Origin: Planctomycetota bacterium
GTDB taxonomy: Bacteria > Planctomycetota > UBA1135 > GCA-002686595
Direction of reading: 5' to 3'
Assembly (NCBI GenBank): GCA_002686265.1
Contig: NZBA01000135.1
Location: 159,809 to 223,808, forward strand
DNA length: 64,000 nt
Both the position numbers and the translations under genes were made by a program. Shown one piece after another: positions 1 to 9,458 of this stretch (position 1 is its first letter; every line of letters begins with the position of its first letter). Below the pieces are notes generated by a model. That model saw only the letters and a list, made by a program, of their open reading frames with translations. It was not told the origin of the DNA and did not search any database.

Positions 1-1575
1 CATCCCCAGGGCGAGGGCGTAGGCGCCGACGTCCATGGGTGAGCCGCAGTCGCGCATGGCGGCGCGCAAGGCGGCGGAGACGTCTGGGGAGAGATCGAGC
101 CCGCGCCGCCGCAGGCGGTCGCCTTTCACGCCGAGGGCCAGGGCCGCCCACGGACGCGAGCGACTCTTGCCGCGTGCGAGGGTCTTCTGGAGCAGCGCGT
201 CCACCTCGGCCGCCGCGCTCATCGCGTCCTCGCCCTCTCCGGGCATGCTCGCAACCTGCGCCAGGGCGATCAGGGCGAGGTTGCGCGCCATCGAGTCACC
301 CTCGGACGCGACCGTGGCGAGCGTCTTGCGGATGCGCGCGTCGAGGGCGCCGCTCCCGGCGTTGCCGATGCGCCCGAGGGCGAAGATGCAACCGTAGATC
401 ACCTCGCGATCGCTGCGCGAACGCGGGACGGCTCCCATCAAGGCCTCGGCCACGCGTGCACGGAGGGAGTCCTCTCCCGCAGGCGCTCGGGGATCGATGC
501 CGGCGGTCATGGCCCGCGGCAGGTGCGCCCGGACGCGATCGGACACCTTGGGGTCGGCGAAGACATCGAGGAGGAAGATGGCGAGGGCCTCGCGTGAGGT
601 TCCCGGCGGCATCCCGCCGCTCGACGCACCGTCCTCCGAAGGCGGCAACTCGATCAGGCTCAGGGCATTCGCGCAGGCGACGGGGAGGTCATGGGAGGCG
701 GTGTCGTTCGCCACCAGCAGCTGGGTCAGGTGATGGACGACGAAACGCCGCACGTCCTCGTTCTCATTGCGGCGCGCGAGGAAACCCAGACCATAGGCAG
801 CGAACGCGCGCGTGCGCGTGGCGACCTTGCCGCCGCCGCACAGCTTCCGCCCACGCTCGCCGTCCACCGCCAGGCCAACCAAGTCGGACAGCGAGCCTGG
901 GTTCGCCAGAACGCCAAGAGCCAGGGCCGCGGTCTCGCTCATCTGCTGCTCGCCGTCGGCGATGAAACGCGCCATGACCTCGGAGGGGCTCGCCTTCGCG
1001 GGCGACGGCCGCTCGCCGATCTTCGCCAGGGCCATCAAGCAGCCCGAGAGGATCTCGGAGCGTCCCCCGCGCTCGAGCACGGCGATCAGGGCCGGGAGAA
1101 CGCGCTCGGAGAGCTGGGCGCGGGTGGGTTGCAGGCTGGTAGCCACCATCGTGTGGTTCCCGGCACCCAGGAAGAAGTCGTCGCCGCCGGTCTCCGTCCG
1201 CGCGCGCCACAGGCTGCGCTTGAGGTCGATGAAGGCGCTCTGGTTGAACTCCCACCAATGATCCCAGGTGGTCGGATCATGGCCCTGGGTAGGGATCGGC
1301 GTCCTCGGCGCGGGGTTCGTCGAGCCCGGTTGGGCACGTCTCCCGGCGGGGCCGGGGACCGACGGTCCTCCGCCGCCCCTCCCCGGCGTGCGCGGTCCCC
1401 CGCCGGTGTCGCCGGGCCCCGCCCAGGGGGGGGGCGGCGGGGGTGCGGGGGGCGGCGGGGGGGGAGGGGGGCCGGGGGGCTTTGGCGGCGAGTGTCCGCC
1501 GCCGTGACCGAGGACTGCCGGAGCCGAGAGGAGAGCCGCTCCCAGGAGGGCTTGGAGGCAAATCTTGAGTTTCAT
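1..1575 (-). CDS. secreted HEAT-repeat protein, 3' end outside window
   Basis: The frame is open for 525 codons from an ATG at 1575 and runs off the left edge, so the C-terminus is missing. The N-terminus MKLKICLQALLGAALLSAPA is a signal peptide (K-rich start, hydrophobic core, SAPA cleavage). Residues about 25-95 are low-complexity Pro/Gly, with runs of up to eight prolines, encoded by the G-rich tract at 1425-1485 of the plus strand. The remainder is a series of two-helix units (for example LPALIAVLERGG, ALIALAQVASMPGE, YGCIFALGRIGNAG) typical of HEAT/ARM-type repeats. Such proteins are scaffolds, so no enzymatic role is claimed. The next gene to the right, on the same strand, is a second HEAT protein 260 bp away. 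I see no catalytic motif. Exact partners and function are unknown. Confidence 0.82.
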   Translation of the reverse strand, partial: MKLKICLQALLGAALLSAPAVLGHGGGHSPPKPPGPPPPPPPPAPPPPPPWAGPGDTGGGPRTPGRGGGGPSVPGPAGRRAQPGSTNPAPRTPIPTQGHDPTTWDHWWEFNQSAFIDLKRSLWRARTETGGDDFFLGAGNHTMVATSLQPTRAQLSERVLPALIAVLERGGRSEILSGCLMALAKIGERPSPAKASPSEVMARFIADGEQQMSETAALALGVLANPGSLSDLVGLAVDGERGRKLCGGGKVATRTRAFAAYGLGFLARRNENEDVRRFVVHHLTQLLVANDTASHDLPVACANALSLIELPPSEDGASSGGMPPGTSREALAIFLLDVFADPKVSDRVRAHLPRAMTAGIDPRAPAGEDSLRARVAEALMGAVPRSRSDREVIYGCIFALGRIGNAGSGALDARIRKTLATVASEGDSMARNLALIALAQVASMPGEGEDAMSAAAEVDALLQKTLARGKSRSRPWAALALGVKGDRLRRRGLDLSPDVSAALRAAMRDCGSPMDVGAYALALGM

Positions 1576-1835
1576 CCGATCTCAGCTCCAGTTCTGCGAT
1601 GGCGGGCAATGCGCGGTCATGTTCACGCTGCGGTGATAGGCAGGCTCCGGCGGCGCGGGGTGGCTGCCGACGGCTCCGGTCCCTGACGCCTCCTCTCGCG
1701 AGCGAGGCGCGCGAGGCGAGATGCCGGTGAGCAGCGCCGCGCACCGCAACCAGACCCGTTTCCAATCGAGTAGCGCTCCCGGCTTGAGGGGTAACACTCC
1801 GAAGCCGGCCTCACACGCGATCGGTGCGAGCACCA

Positions 1836-3644
1836 TCACCCGACCTCGCGGTAGACGCCGCCGGTCGCCTCCGCCAGCCTCCGCAGCAGAGCGCTCCCGC
1901 CACCCAGTGAGACGCCGTGAATCACCACATGACGCAGGGCATTGCGCCGCTCGATCTCGTCCAGGATCTGCTCGGACCCTTGGATCCTGCCGGCCGAGGG
2001 CATGCCGTCGGAGAGCAGGATGATCGTGTCAACCTCGACGTCCTCGAGAGCCTCCGCGAGGCCGTTGAACAGCGCCGTCCCCCCTCCCGCGTGTAGGCTC
2101 CTCAGGCGGCGCTGGGCGGAGGCCCGCGAGGCCGCGTCGAGCTCCACCAGCTTCCCCTTCCACTTGCTGATCTGGTCGGCGAAGAAGATCAGGTTGAACT
2201 GCCCGCCGTCGCTCATGCGTTCGAGGGTGCGACTCATCTCCTCCTTGAGCAGGCTCAACCGGCTGCCGCCCATCGAGCCGCTGACGTCGAGCACGAAGCA
2301 CAGGCGGTCGCTGTCGATGTTGATCCCGTAGAAGGCGGCCGCGGTGCGGTTCGAGCGACTCCTGCGGTGGGCGCGCTCCGCACGCGCCTCGGCCAGCTGT
2401 TCGGCGGTCGGGAGGACGAACTCGGCGCCCTCCGCCGCCCACCAGCGCCGCCAGCGCTCGGGGCTGTCGCCCAGGGTCAGCCCGGTCAGATCCTCGAGGA
2501 GCTCGCAGATGCGCAGCCTCGAACGCAGGGTCTCGCCCTCCAGAGCGCCGGCGAGCAAGGCCACCGCATCCAACCCGCGCAGGCGGCCGATGCACTCGAT
2601 CACCTCGCCGCGCACGAGATGGCTCGGGTCGGCGAGCATGCCTTGCAGCGCTTCGAGCGCCGCCGGGGTCCCCAGCCGTTCCAAGGCGACGGCTGCTCCC
2701 ATGCGCAATGCGTAGTCCCGGGAGACCCGCGCCTTCTCCACGTGCTCCACCCACGCTTCGCCCGCGGCGAAGGTCGAGCGGGCGATGATGGCCTCGCGCC
2801 GCACGGCTGCCTCGCGCGAGCGCTCCAGGCGCTTCAAGGCGGCCTCGTGACCGGTGTGCCCGGCCTCGCTCAAGGCGCGGATAGCCGCCAGGCTCACGGT
2901 CGGATGGCGAGCGCGGAGAGCGTCCTCCACGAGGTCCAAGGCGCGCCCTCCGCCCATCGTGCCCAGGGCACCGACGACGAGCGCCTTGGTCTGCGCCGGG
3001 GTCGCCTTGTCGCTCAGGAAACCCTCCAGCAGATCGAGGCTCTCGCGGGAGCGGAAGACGCCGATCGTCCGCAGGCCGGTCTCGCGTGAACCGGAGATGC
3101 CCACGCGATACCAGGTAAGGAACGAGGTCAACGCCTCGGGCGTGCGCTGCGCCTGGATCATGGGCACCAGCCCGCCGATCGCGATTCGCCGGCAGGCCTG
3201 GTCGTGGCTCCCTTCGAGGATCGCGCGCATCTCGTCGAGGGCGTCGCCGCCAAAACTGCACAGAGCGCGCGTCGCCGCCTGCCGGAGGCGGCTGTTCGTG
3301 CTTCCGCCGACGCGCCCGTCTAGCCAAGCGATCACGCCCGCTTCGAGGTCGGTGCCCCCGAACGCTCTGAACTGGGCGAAGGCGCGGTCCCACAACTGCG
3401 GATCGGCCACCAGGTCGACCGCTTGCTGTAGGGTGCGGAATCCGTCCAGGTCGCGGTGGGCGCCCATCTCGTCGAACACGCCGGGGTCGACGTCGTCACG
3501 CGCCACGCGCACCTCCTCCAACAGCTCGTCGAGCGGGCGCTCCCCGGGCGCGGCGGCGGCCCAGCCGCCTGTCCAGGCGAGGATTCCCGCGACGACCAGC
3601 GCCCGCCGGCGATGGTGCCTTCTCGCTTCTCCCGCGTTCTCCAT
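1836..3644 (-). CDS. secreted HEAT-repeat / von Willebrand factor A protein
   Basis: 602 residues. The N-terminus has an Arg/His-rich n-region followed by ALVVAGILAWTGGWAAAAPG, a signal peptide, so the protein is exported. Residues about 60-410 are helical HEAT-like repeats (ALEALQGMLADPSHLVRGEV and similar). Residues about 435-600 form a von Willebrand A domain: FVLDVSGSMGGSRLSLLKEE carries the MIDAS metal site DxSGS, followed by TALFNGLAEAL (MIDAS Thr region) and IILLSDGMPSAG (third MIDAS Asp). An intact MIDAS suggests Mg-dependent ligand binding. It points the same way as the HEAT protein at 1-1575, and the two may be functionally related. The upstream neighbour is a divergent methyltransferase gene 99 bp away. 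Combining HEAT with VWA is common in Planctomycetota; a protein-binding role is inferred, not shown. Confidence 0.88.
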   Translation of the reverse strand: MENAGEARRHHRRRALVVAGILAWTGGWAAAAPGERPLDELLEEVRVARDDVDPGVFDEMGAHRDLDGFRTLQQAVDLVADPQLWDRAFAQFRAFGGTDLEAGVIAWLDGRVGGSTNSRLRQAATRALCSFGGDALDEMRAILEGSHDQACRRIAIGGLVPMIQAQRTPEALTSFLTWYRVGISGSRETGLRTIGVFRSRESLDLLEGFLSDKATPAQTKALVVGALGTMGGGRALDLVEDALRARHPTVSLAAIRALSEAGHTGHEAALKRLERSREAAVRREAIIARSTFAAGEAWVEHVEKARVSRDYALRMGAAVALERLGTPAALEALQGMLADPSHLVRGEVIECIGRLRGLDAVALLAGALEGETLRSRLRICELLEDLTGLTLGDSPERWRRWWAAEGAEFVLPTAEQLAEARAERAHRRSRSNRTAAAFYGINIDSDRLCFVLDVSGSMGGSRLSLLKEEMSRTLERMSDGGQFNLIFFADQISKWKGKLVELDAASRASAQRRLRSLHAGGGTALFNGLAEALEDVEVDTIILLSDGMPSAGRIQGSEQILDEIERRNALRHVVIHGVSLGGGSALLRRLAEATGGVYREVG

Positions 3645-3743
3645 GCCCGAGGGGGGTCCGCGCGCCGATCGCTGCTCTCCCCTCGCATGAATCTAGCGAG
3701 TGGAGCCCGGCGTGTTTCAGATAGGCTCCTCGATTCCGAACCG

Positions 3744-4580
3744 ATGACGACCTGCGATCTCTGTGGGGGCGCCGAGCGCGCCCCGTTCCTCACCAAGGGC
3801 GGCCTGGCCTACCTGCGCTGCACCGCCTGCGAGTTCGTGCAGGCGGACATGACCGCCGAGGAGTTCGAACGCCGCAACGACGACGAGTTCTCCGCCTCCC
3901 TGGAGGAGTACGCCGCGAAGGCCGAGGATCCGAGGAGGCGCCGCCGCTACCGCCGCAGGCTGGCGCGGCTGGCTCCGTTCAAGACCCACGGACGGCTGGT
4001 CGAGCTGGGCGCCTCCGCCGGGGCCTTCCTGCTCGCCGCGCGCGAATCGGGCTGGCGCTGCATCGGCATCGAGCCGGTCGAGGCCTGCGCGCGCCACGCC
4101 CGCCAGCGCCACGGCCTCGACGTGCGCGCCTGCACGCTCGAGGAAGCCGAACTGGAGCCGGAGTCGTGCGACGTGGTGTACGCCCACGCTGTACTCGAGC
4201 ACCTCACCTCTCCACGCCGTGTCCTGGCCGAGGTGGCGCGCATCCTGCGCCCCGGCGGCGCCCTCTTCGTGGACACGGTGAACGTCGACTCCTACACCTT
4301 CGATCGCGTCGGCGTGGGCTGGAAGCTCGTCGATCCCGCGATCCACTACTGCCTGTGGACGCCGCCCGTCCTGCGCCGCGCCCTCGCCGGGGCCGGCCTG
4401 CAGGTGCGGCGCATGGACTCCCACGGTGTCCGCCGCAGACCGAACGCCGCCGGGCGCCCGCGGGGGATGGCGCGGGTGACCGACGAGCTCCGGAAGCTCC
4501 CCTTGAGCGCGGCGGCGCGCTTCACCCTGCGCGGAGAGAGCATCGCAGCCCTCGCCGTTCGCGCTACCCTCGGGGAGTGA
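3744..4580 (+). CDS. class I SAM-dependent methyltransferase with N-terminal zinc ribbon
   Basis: 278 residues. The frame is open further upstream, but the ATG at 3744 is chosen because the family motif starts right there: MTTCDLCGG has C4 and C7, with C26 and C29 (RCTAC) completing a four-Cys zinc ribbon. Residues about 85-100 (VELGASAGAFLLAARE) are the SAM-binding motif I, IGIEPV is the acidic end of strand 2, and DVVYAHAVLEHL with LRPGGALFVDTV are motifs II and III of Methyltransf_11/23-type enzymes. This arrangement is seen in C-methyltransferases and in hypothetical enzymes acting on sugars or quinone-like substrates; the substrate cannot be read here. The stop codon overlaps the GTG of the next gene (GTGA), indicating translational coupling. 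No signal peptide, so cytoplasmic. Confidence 0.85.
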   Translation: MTTCDLCGGAERAPFLTKGGLAYLRCTACEFVQADMTAEEFERRNDDEFSASLEEYAAKAEDPRRRRRYRRRLARLAPFKTHGRLVELGASAGAFLLAARESGWRCIGIEPVEACARHARQRHGLDVRACTLEEAELEPESCDVVYAHAVLEHLTSPRRVLAEVARILRPGGALFVDTVNVDSYTFDRVGVGWKLVDPAIHYCLWTPPVLRRALAGAGLQVRRMDSHGVRRRPNAAGRPRGMARVTDELRKLPLSAAARFTLRGESIAALAVRATLGE

Positions 4581-7183
4581 GATCTCCCATCCCGATCCTC
4601 CTCGCCGCCCTGCTCGGCGGCGCTCCCGCCCCGGCCGCGGGAGCGGCGGCGCAGAGCGGAGGCCTGGTGGGCCACTGGCGCCTGGATCGCTCGCACCTGG
4701 CGGGAGGCCTCTTCGAGGCGGAGGCCGGCCAGCGCACGCTGGCCGTCCCCGAGGGAGCGCTGCCGGTCTTCGCCGGTGAGGGCAAGAGCGAGTGCCTGGT
4801 CCTCGCTCCCGGCTTCGGGCACCTGGAGATCGACCCGCGTATCGACCCCGAGAGATTGCCAGCCGAACGAATCTCCCTCGAAGCCTGGGTCTGTGTCCAC
4901 AGGCCTCAACAGTGGGGTGCGATGCTCTGCGCGGTGGAGGACAACGGGAGCTACGAGCGCGGTTGGGTCCTGGGCTTCAACCACAGCCAGTTCACCTTCG
5001 CCGTCGCCACCGAGAAGGGCGGCAAGCTGACCTACCTCAAGAGCAAGACGTCGTTCGTACCGGGCGAGTGGTATCACGTGGCGGGCACCTACGACGGCGC
5101 CGTGCAACGCATCTTCGTCAACGGCCGCCTCGAGGCGGAGGCGACCGACCAAGGCGGCGCGATCGCCTACCACGACGTCCACCAGCTCGTCGCCGCCTCC
5201 TACAGGGACCTGAACGAGAACTACCCGCTGATCGGCGGTCTCTACGAGCTGCGCCTGTACGACCGCGCCGTGCCCGAGCGCGACCTGCGCAGGCGCTACG
5301 AGCGGGTCCGCAAGCTGCTGCCGGCGGTGATCATCGAGGACGCGCGGCCTCCCGCGAGGCCCCTGCCGCCGCCCCTCTCGAGCTTGCAGCCCGCGATCGA
5401 CGCCGCGATCGACCGCGGCGCGGACGCCCTCCTGCGTCGCCAGCACCGAGACGGCTCGTGGAGCGCGCACATCGAAGGCTACCGCAACGGAGCGACGGCG
5501 CTGATGACCCTCGCGTTGCTCGAATCCGGTGTGAGGGCTGACCACCCATCCGTGCGCCAAGCCCTTCGCTTCCTGCGCCGCCGCGCGCCGCAGAAGACCT
5601 ACTCGATGGGCTGCCAACTACTGGCTCTCGCCGCCCTCGACGATCCGAAGCTCCTACCCTGGATCCAGGAGCTCGCCGACGAGCTGGCCGCCTGGGAGCA
5701 CCCCACCGCCCGCGGGCGCTGGGGCTACCCGACCGGAAACGAGGACCTCTCCTGCACGCAGTTCGCGGCCCTGGGCCTGTGGAGCGCCGCCCGCGCGGGA
5801 GCGAAAGTGCCGCGCGAGTTGTGGTTGCGCGTGATCAACGGCCTCCAAGCCCACCAGGGCGAGCCGGGCGAGGTCGCCTGGAACCTGGGCCCCTCCGCCG
5901 CGGGGCGGACAGGCAAGCGCTCGATCGCCGGCTTCACCTACCGGCCCGACTCCCAGCAGACGGGCTCGATGACGACGGCGGGGATCGGTGTCCTGACCCT
6001 GGCCGAGCAAGCCCTCGGCAGCCATCTGCCGCGCCGCTACCGACGCCCACTCGAGGCCAGCCGCCAGCGAGGCATCGGGTGGTTGGAGACCTTCTACTCG
6101 GTCGAACGCAACCCGGGACTGGGCGGCAACCGCTACTACTACTACCTGTACGGCCTCGAGCGCGCGGGCGCGCTGCTCGCCCGCGAGGAGCTCGCCGGGC
6201 GGCCCTGGTACCGCGACGGAGCCGAGGTCTTGATCGGCAAGCAAGAAGACGAAGGCGACTGGGGGAGCGAGACCCACACGGCCTTCGCGCTCCTGTTTCT
6301 CTCGCGCGCCACCTCCGCCGCCCACACCGGACCGGGCCTCACCGGCGACGGGCGCTCGGTGAGCGTTGCCGATGCAGACGTCCACCTGAGCGCCACGGGC
6401 GAGAGCCTGATGACGATCTGGATCGAAGGATTCGATGCGGATCTGCTCGCCGAGTACGCGAAGGTCGAGGCCGGCGCGACGCCCGGCCTGCGCATCGTGC
6501 GCGTCGAGTACCTCGCTGACTCTAGAATCGTCCACACCGTCGAAGTCGATCCGAAGCGGCCCTGGTCCACCGAGCGCTTCGCTTTCCAGCACCGTTTCAC
6601 CCAGCCCGGGAAGCACCGCCTGCAGGCCCGCGTCCACGCCCTCGCTCCCGGAAGCGACCCCGCCTTCCCCGGCGAGCTCGATGAGCTCGAATCGCGATCC
6701 CTGCTAGTCGAGACCGTGGTCGATTCCCGGGAGTGGATGGAGACCAACCTCGAGCTCGCCGGGGAGAACCTGCTCGAAGGGGCGGGCGCGCAGGCGACGG
6801 CCTCCAGCGGCGAGAACGCCGGCCACGCCCTGGACGGCCTCGCGCCCACGCACTGGGTGTGTGACGCGAAGGACGAAGACCCCTGGCTGCGGATCGACCT
6901 ACCGCGCAGCGTACGCGCCGACACGCTCCTCCTGGCCCCGGCCACGAGCTCGATCGCGACCAGCGGCGACTTCGACGCCCTGCGGCGAGCGAACGTGCGC
7001 ATCAACGATGTCGACCTCGAGGTGCGCTTCCCCGAGAATGACCTCGGACAGGCCGTCGTCGAGCTCCCCAAGCCGATGCGCGTGCGACGGATCGAGGTCC
7101 ACATCGCCGATCACTCCCGCGGCAAACGGAACCGCGGCCAGGCGGGCTTCTCGGAGGTCGAGCTGCGCCTGCGCGGCGGTTGA
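4577..7183 (+). CDS. secreted LamG / terpenoid-cyclase-fold / discoidin-like protein
   Basis: 868 residues starting at a GTG that overlaps the methyltransferase stop; this start places MRSPIPILLAALLGGAPAPA, a signal peptide, at the N-terminus. Residues about 28-240 are a concanavalin-like LamG domain (GLVGHWRLDRSHLAGG, PGEWYHVAGTYDGAVQRIFV are hallmark strings). Residues about 270-580 are a helical prenyltransferase/squalene-oxidase-like repeat domain (AIDRGADALLRRQHRDGSWS, GATALMTLALLESG, QEDEGDWGSETHTAFALLFL). Residues about 730-868 resemble an F5/8 type C (discoidin) beta-sandwich (ATASSGENAGHALDGLAPTH, WLRIDLPRSVRADTLLL). The helical domain lacks an obvious DxDD catalytic motif, so it is probably a structural fold rather than a cyclase. 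The domain order suggests a surface carbohydrate- or polymer-binding protein (inference). Confidence 0.85.
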   Translation: MRSPIPILLAALLGGAPAPAAGAAAQSGGLVGHWRLDRSHLAGGLFEAEAGQRTLAVPEGALPVFAGEGKSECLVLAPGFGHLEIDPRIDPERLPAERISLEAWVCVHRPQQWGAMLCAVEDNGSYERGWVLGFNHSQFTFAVATEKGGKLTYLKSKTSFVPGEWYHVAGTYDGAVQRIFVNGRLEAEATDQGGAIAYHDVHQLVAASYRDLNENYPLIGGLYELRLYDRAVPERDLRRRYERVRKLLPAVIIEDARPPARPLPPPLSSLQPAIDAAIDRGADALLRRQHRDGSWSAHIEGYRNGATALMTLALLESGVRADHPSVRQALRFLRRRAPQKTYSMGCQLLALAALDDPKLLPWIQELADELAAWEHPTARGRWGYPTGNEDLSCTQFAALGLWSAARAGAKVPRELWLRVINGLQAHQGEPGEVAWNLGPSAAGRTGKRSIAGFTYRPDSQQTGSMTTAGIGVLTLAEQALGSHLPRRYRRPLEASRQRGIGWLETFYSVERNPGLGGNRYYYYLYGLERAGALLAREELAGRPWYRDGAEVLIGKQEDEGDWGSETHTAFALLFLSRATSAAHTGPGLTGDGRSVSVADADVHLSATGESLMTIWIEGFDADLLAEYAKVEAGATPGLRIVRVEYLADSRIVHTVEVDPKRPWSTERFAFQHRFTQPGKHRLQARVHALAPGSDPAFPGELDELESRSLLVETVVDSREWMETNLELAGENLLEGAGAQATASSGENAGHALDGLAPTHWVCDAKDEDPWLRIDLPRSVRADTLLLAPATSSIATSGDFDALRRANVRINDVDLEVRFPENDLGQAVVELPKPMRVRRIEVHIADHSRGKRNRGQAGFSEVELRLRGG

Positions 7184-7186
7184 GGA

Positions 7187-8599
7187 CTAGACGACCGTGA
7201 CGACGTAGGCCACGGCGATCAGGATCTGCAACGCGGCGAAAGGCGCCGCACGCCGAACGAAGTCGAGGAAGGAGAGCTTCAGCTCGTACTTATGGATGAT
7301 CGTGACGGCGACGAGCGTCGAGGCCGATCCGACCGGCGTCAGGTTGCCGCCCAGGTTGGCGCCGAAGACCACGGCCCACCAGAAGGGCGAGTCAGGATCC
7401 GAACCGACCTCGGGAGTCGCGGCCAGGATCTTGGCCAGCATGGCGGCCAAGGGGATGTTGTCGGTGACCGAGCTCGCGGCGGCGCCGACGACGACGATCA
7501 GGCCCGCGCCAACGGTCTCCCCCAAGGCGATGACCCGCGCCAGCCCGGCTCCGATGAGCTCCAGCACGAGGGCGTGCTCCATGACGTTGATGACGACGAA
7601 GAGCGCGGCGAAGAACCCCAGCAGGTCCCAGTCGATAGCCCGGTAGAACTTGTCGGCCACGGCCTTGAAGCGCACGAGCATCACGGTGCCGAAGGTCAAC
7701 GCCACATAGCCCATGCCCAGATCGCGGATCCAGGGCAGGATCGAGGCCGTCGCGATCACGCCAATGAACGCCACGAGCATCACGGCTCCGAACCAGAAGA
7801 AGGCGCGGCTCTCGATGCCGTCGGTGGCGTCGAACCCCTCCACGAGGCGCGCGGCCTCCTCGCGCGCCGCGGCGCTTCTCAGGCTCTCGACGCCGAACAG
7901 CCTCGCCCCCAACCAGATGGTGACCGCTGTCGCCACGACGACGTAGGGCCCGGCGACGGCCAAGAAGCGCGCGAAGGAGATCCCGGCGGTGGTGCCAACG
8001 ATGATGTTCGGTACCGAGCTAATGAGCGTCAGCAAGCCGCCGACGTTCGTGAGCAGGCCCTCGATGATCAGAAAGCCGAGCAGTAGCTCTCCGCGCTCGA
8101 GGCGCTTGAGCGAGACGCCGGTCAGGGAGCCGACGATGATCATGGCCGTGACGTTGTTGAGCACGGCGGAGAAGACGACCGTCATCAGGCCGTAGAAGAC
8201 GAGCAGGCGCAGCGGATCACCTCGAGAGGCGCGTGTGAGACGGATCGCGATCCAGGTGAACAGCCCGGAGCGCGAGGTGACGTCCACGAAGAGGCTCGAG
8301 CCGAGGATGATCGCGATCACGTTCCAGTCGATCGCCGGGATGTACACCGGCAGGTCGACCTCGTGACCTCCGACGATGACGCTCCCAAAGGGCAGCAGCT
8401 CGAAGACCGCGCCGAGGAGCAGGGTGGCGATGGCGAAGACGCCGACGATGACGGACTTCTTCGCGTGCAGCTTCTCCTCGAGCGCCAAGCAAGCGACCAT
8501 CGCCACGAGCAGCGCCGCGAAGAGCAGGGTCACGCCGAAGGGCACGCCCGCGGAGGCGTGCGGGTCGTCGAGGATCGACGTGAGGGCTACGAGCGGCAT
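7187..8599 (-). CDS. SLC13/ArsB/NhaD-type membrane transporter
   Basis: 470 residues with about eleven hydrophobic segments (VTLLFAALLVAMVACLAL, KSVIVGVFAIATLLLGAVF, LGFFAALFVVINVMEHALVL and others). The strings VVFSAVLNNVTAMIIVGSL and SSVTDNIPLAAMLAKIL are the two repeated helical-hairpin motifs (SxxxNNVTA, SxxTDNxP) of the ion-transporter superfamily that includes ArsB, NhaD and the SLC13 permeases. It is expected to move an anion or exchange Na+/H+ across the inner membrane; the substrate is not determinable. The gene lies four bases downstream of a universal stress protein gene on the same strand, a pairing that suggests that the stress protein regulates the transporter (inference). It ends tail-to-tail with the preceding gene, only three bases apart. 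Confidence 0.88.
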   Translation of the reverse strand: MPLVALTSILDDPHASAGVPFGVTLLFAALLVAMVACLALEEKLHAKKSVIVGVFAIATLLLGAVFELLPFGSVIVGGHEVDLPVYIPAIDWNVIAIILGSSLFVDVTSRSGLFTWIAIRLTRASRGDPLRLLVFYGLMTVVFSAVLNNVTAMIIVGSLTGVSLKRLERGELLLGFLIIEGLLTNVGGLLTLISSVPNIIVGTTAGISFARFLAVAGPYVVVATAVTIWLGARLFGVESLRSAAAREEAARLVEGFDATDGIESRAFFWFGAVMLVAFIGVIATASILPWIRDLGMGYVALTFGTVMLVRFKAVADKFYRAIDWDLLGFFAALFVVINVMEHALVLELIGAGLARVIALGETVGAGLIVVVGAAASSVTDNIPLAAMLAKILAATPEVGSDPDSPFWWAVVFGANLGGNLTPVGSASTLVAVTIIHKYELKLSFLDFVRRAAPFAALQILIAVAYVVTVV

Positions 8600-8603
8600 C
8601 GAG

Positions 8604-9458
8604 TCAGAGCAGCAAGAGCGGTATCTCCCGCAGTTCGACGGCCAGGGGATAGGCCAGCCCGTGCATCGCCGACTGCTCGTCGTCCTTGGTGTGCATCACC
8701 AGTAGGTCCACGGTGTGCTCTTCGATCAGGCCGCGGAACTCGACCACGTGGTTGCCGACGGTGATGACCTCCTCCACCGCCAGCGTGGGCCGCCGGGCGA
8801 GGATCGCGTCGCGGCAGGAGCCGATGTAGTCCGCGGGTTCCTTGACGAGCTGTGCGTGGATGCGCTCGCGCGCGGTCTGCGTGTCGATCTCGTCGATCTT
8901 GGAGACCACATCCATCGTGCGCTCGAACCCGCGCTCGTCCTCGACGTGCACGAGCCAGAGCGTCCCGCCGTCACTCGTGAAGGCCGCCGCGGCATTGACC
9001 AGGGAGGCGTCTCCGGCGAGGTGATCGGTGACCGCCATCACGGTGTCGGTGTCGGCGAGGGTGTGGGCGTCCCGCCGCCCCGCGGCTGGGTGTGGCAGGA
9101 CGAGCACGGCGCTGGAAGTGGTCTGGGTCAGCACGTCGAGGTGCTCGCCGAGGCTGTGAGGCCAGCGCCAGGCCTCGCTGTGGAGGTTGCGGTAAGTGCA
9201 GATGAGATCGGGACGGCGCGTGCTCACGCACTCGAGCAACTCGCCGGTCGTGGTGAAGGCATCGCCGTCGACCAGCTCCCAACGCGCGGCGGGACCTAGG
9301 ACATCGAGGAGCGAACGCACCTCCGCGAGGAAGGTCCGCGCCTGCGCTCCGATCAGATCGCAGACGACGAGGATGCGCCCGAGCTCGAGCGGATGGTACT
9401 CGAAGACAGGCTTGTCGGCGGAACGGAAGACGCTCTCGAATTGATCGACACGGGTCAT
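8604..9458 (-). CDS. universal stress protein (UspA) family, two-domain form
   Basis: 284 residues, about twice the single UspA length. The N-terminal half has RILVVCDLIGAQARTFLAEV (first strand and helix) and SAVLVLPHP; the C-terminal half ends in HTVDLLVMHTKDDEQSAMHG followed by LAYPLAVELREIPLLLL, matching the usual DLLVMGTH...HGS...VLR.. C-terminal pattern although the ATP-binding GxxGx9GS is not well preserved. No export signal, so cytoplasmic. It is the first gene of a two-gene operon with the SLC13-type transporter (4-bp spacing). The ATG at 9458 begins MTRVDQFESVF. Function: nucleotide-binding or partner-binding stress regulator; a role with the transporter is inferred from linkage. 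Confidence 0.8.
   Translation of the reverse strand: MTRVDQFESVFRSADKPVFEYHPLELGRILVVCDLIGAQARTFLAEVRSLLDVLGPAARWELVDGDAFTTTGELLECVSTRRPDLICTYRNLHSEAWRWPHSLGEHLDVLTQTTSSAVLVLPHPAAGRRDAHTLADTDTVMAVTDHLAGDASLVNAAAAFTSDGGTLWLVHVEDERGFERTMDVVSKIDEIDTQTARERIHAQLVKEPADYIGSCRDAILARRPTLAVEEVITVGNHVVEFRGLIEEHTVDLLVMHTKDDEQSAMHGLAYPLAVELREIPLLLL

Noticed and set aside
1268..1507. Gly-rich plus-strand gene at the G-tract
   Set aside because: It is the complement of the proline-rich linker in the HEAT protein reading leftward.
2029..3393. 454-codon minus-strand frame inside the VWA gene
   Set aside because: Same strand but other phase; Arg/Gly-rich, whereas the true frame shows MIDAS residues and a signal peptide.
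4577..7183. Squalene or terpene cyclase
   Set aside because: Only the helical fold is similar; I could not find a DxDD or QW catalytic pattern and LamG and discoidin domains flank it.
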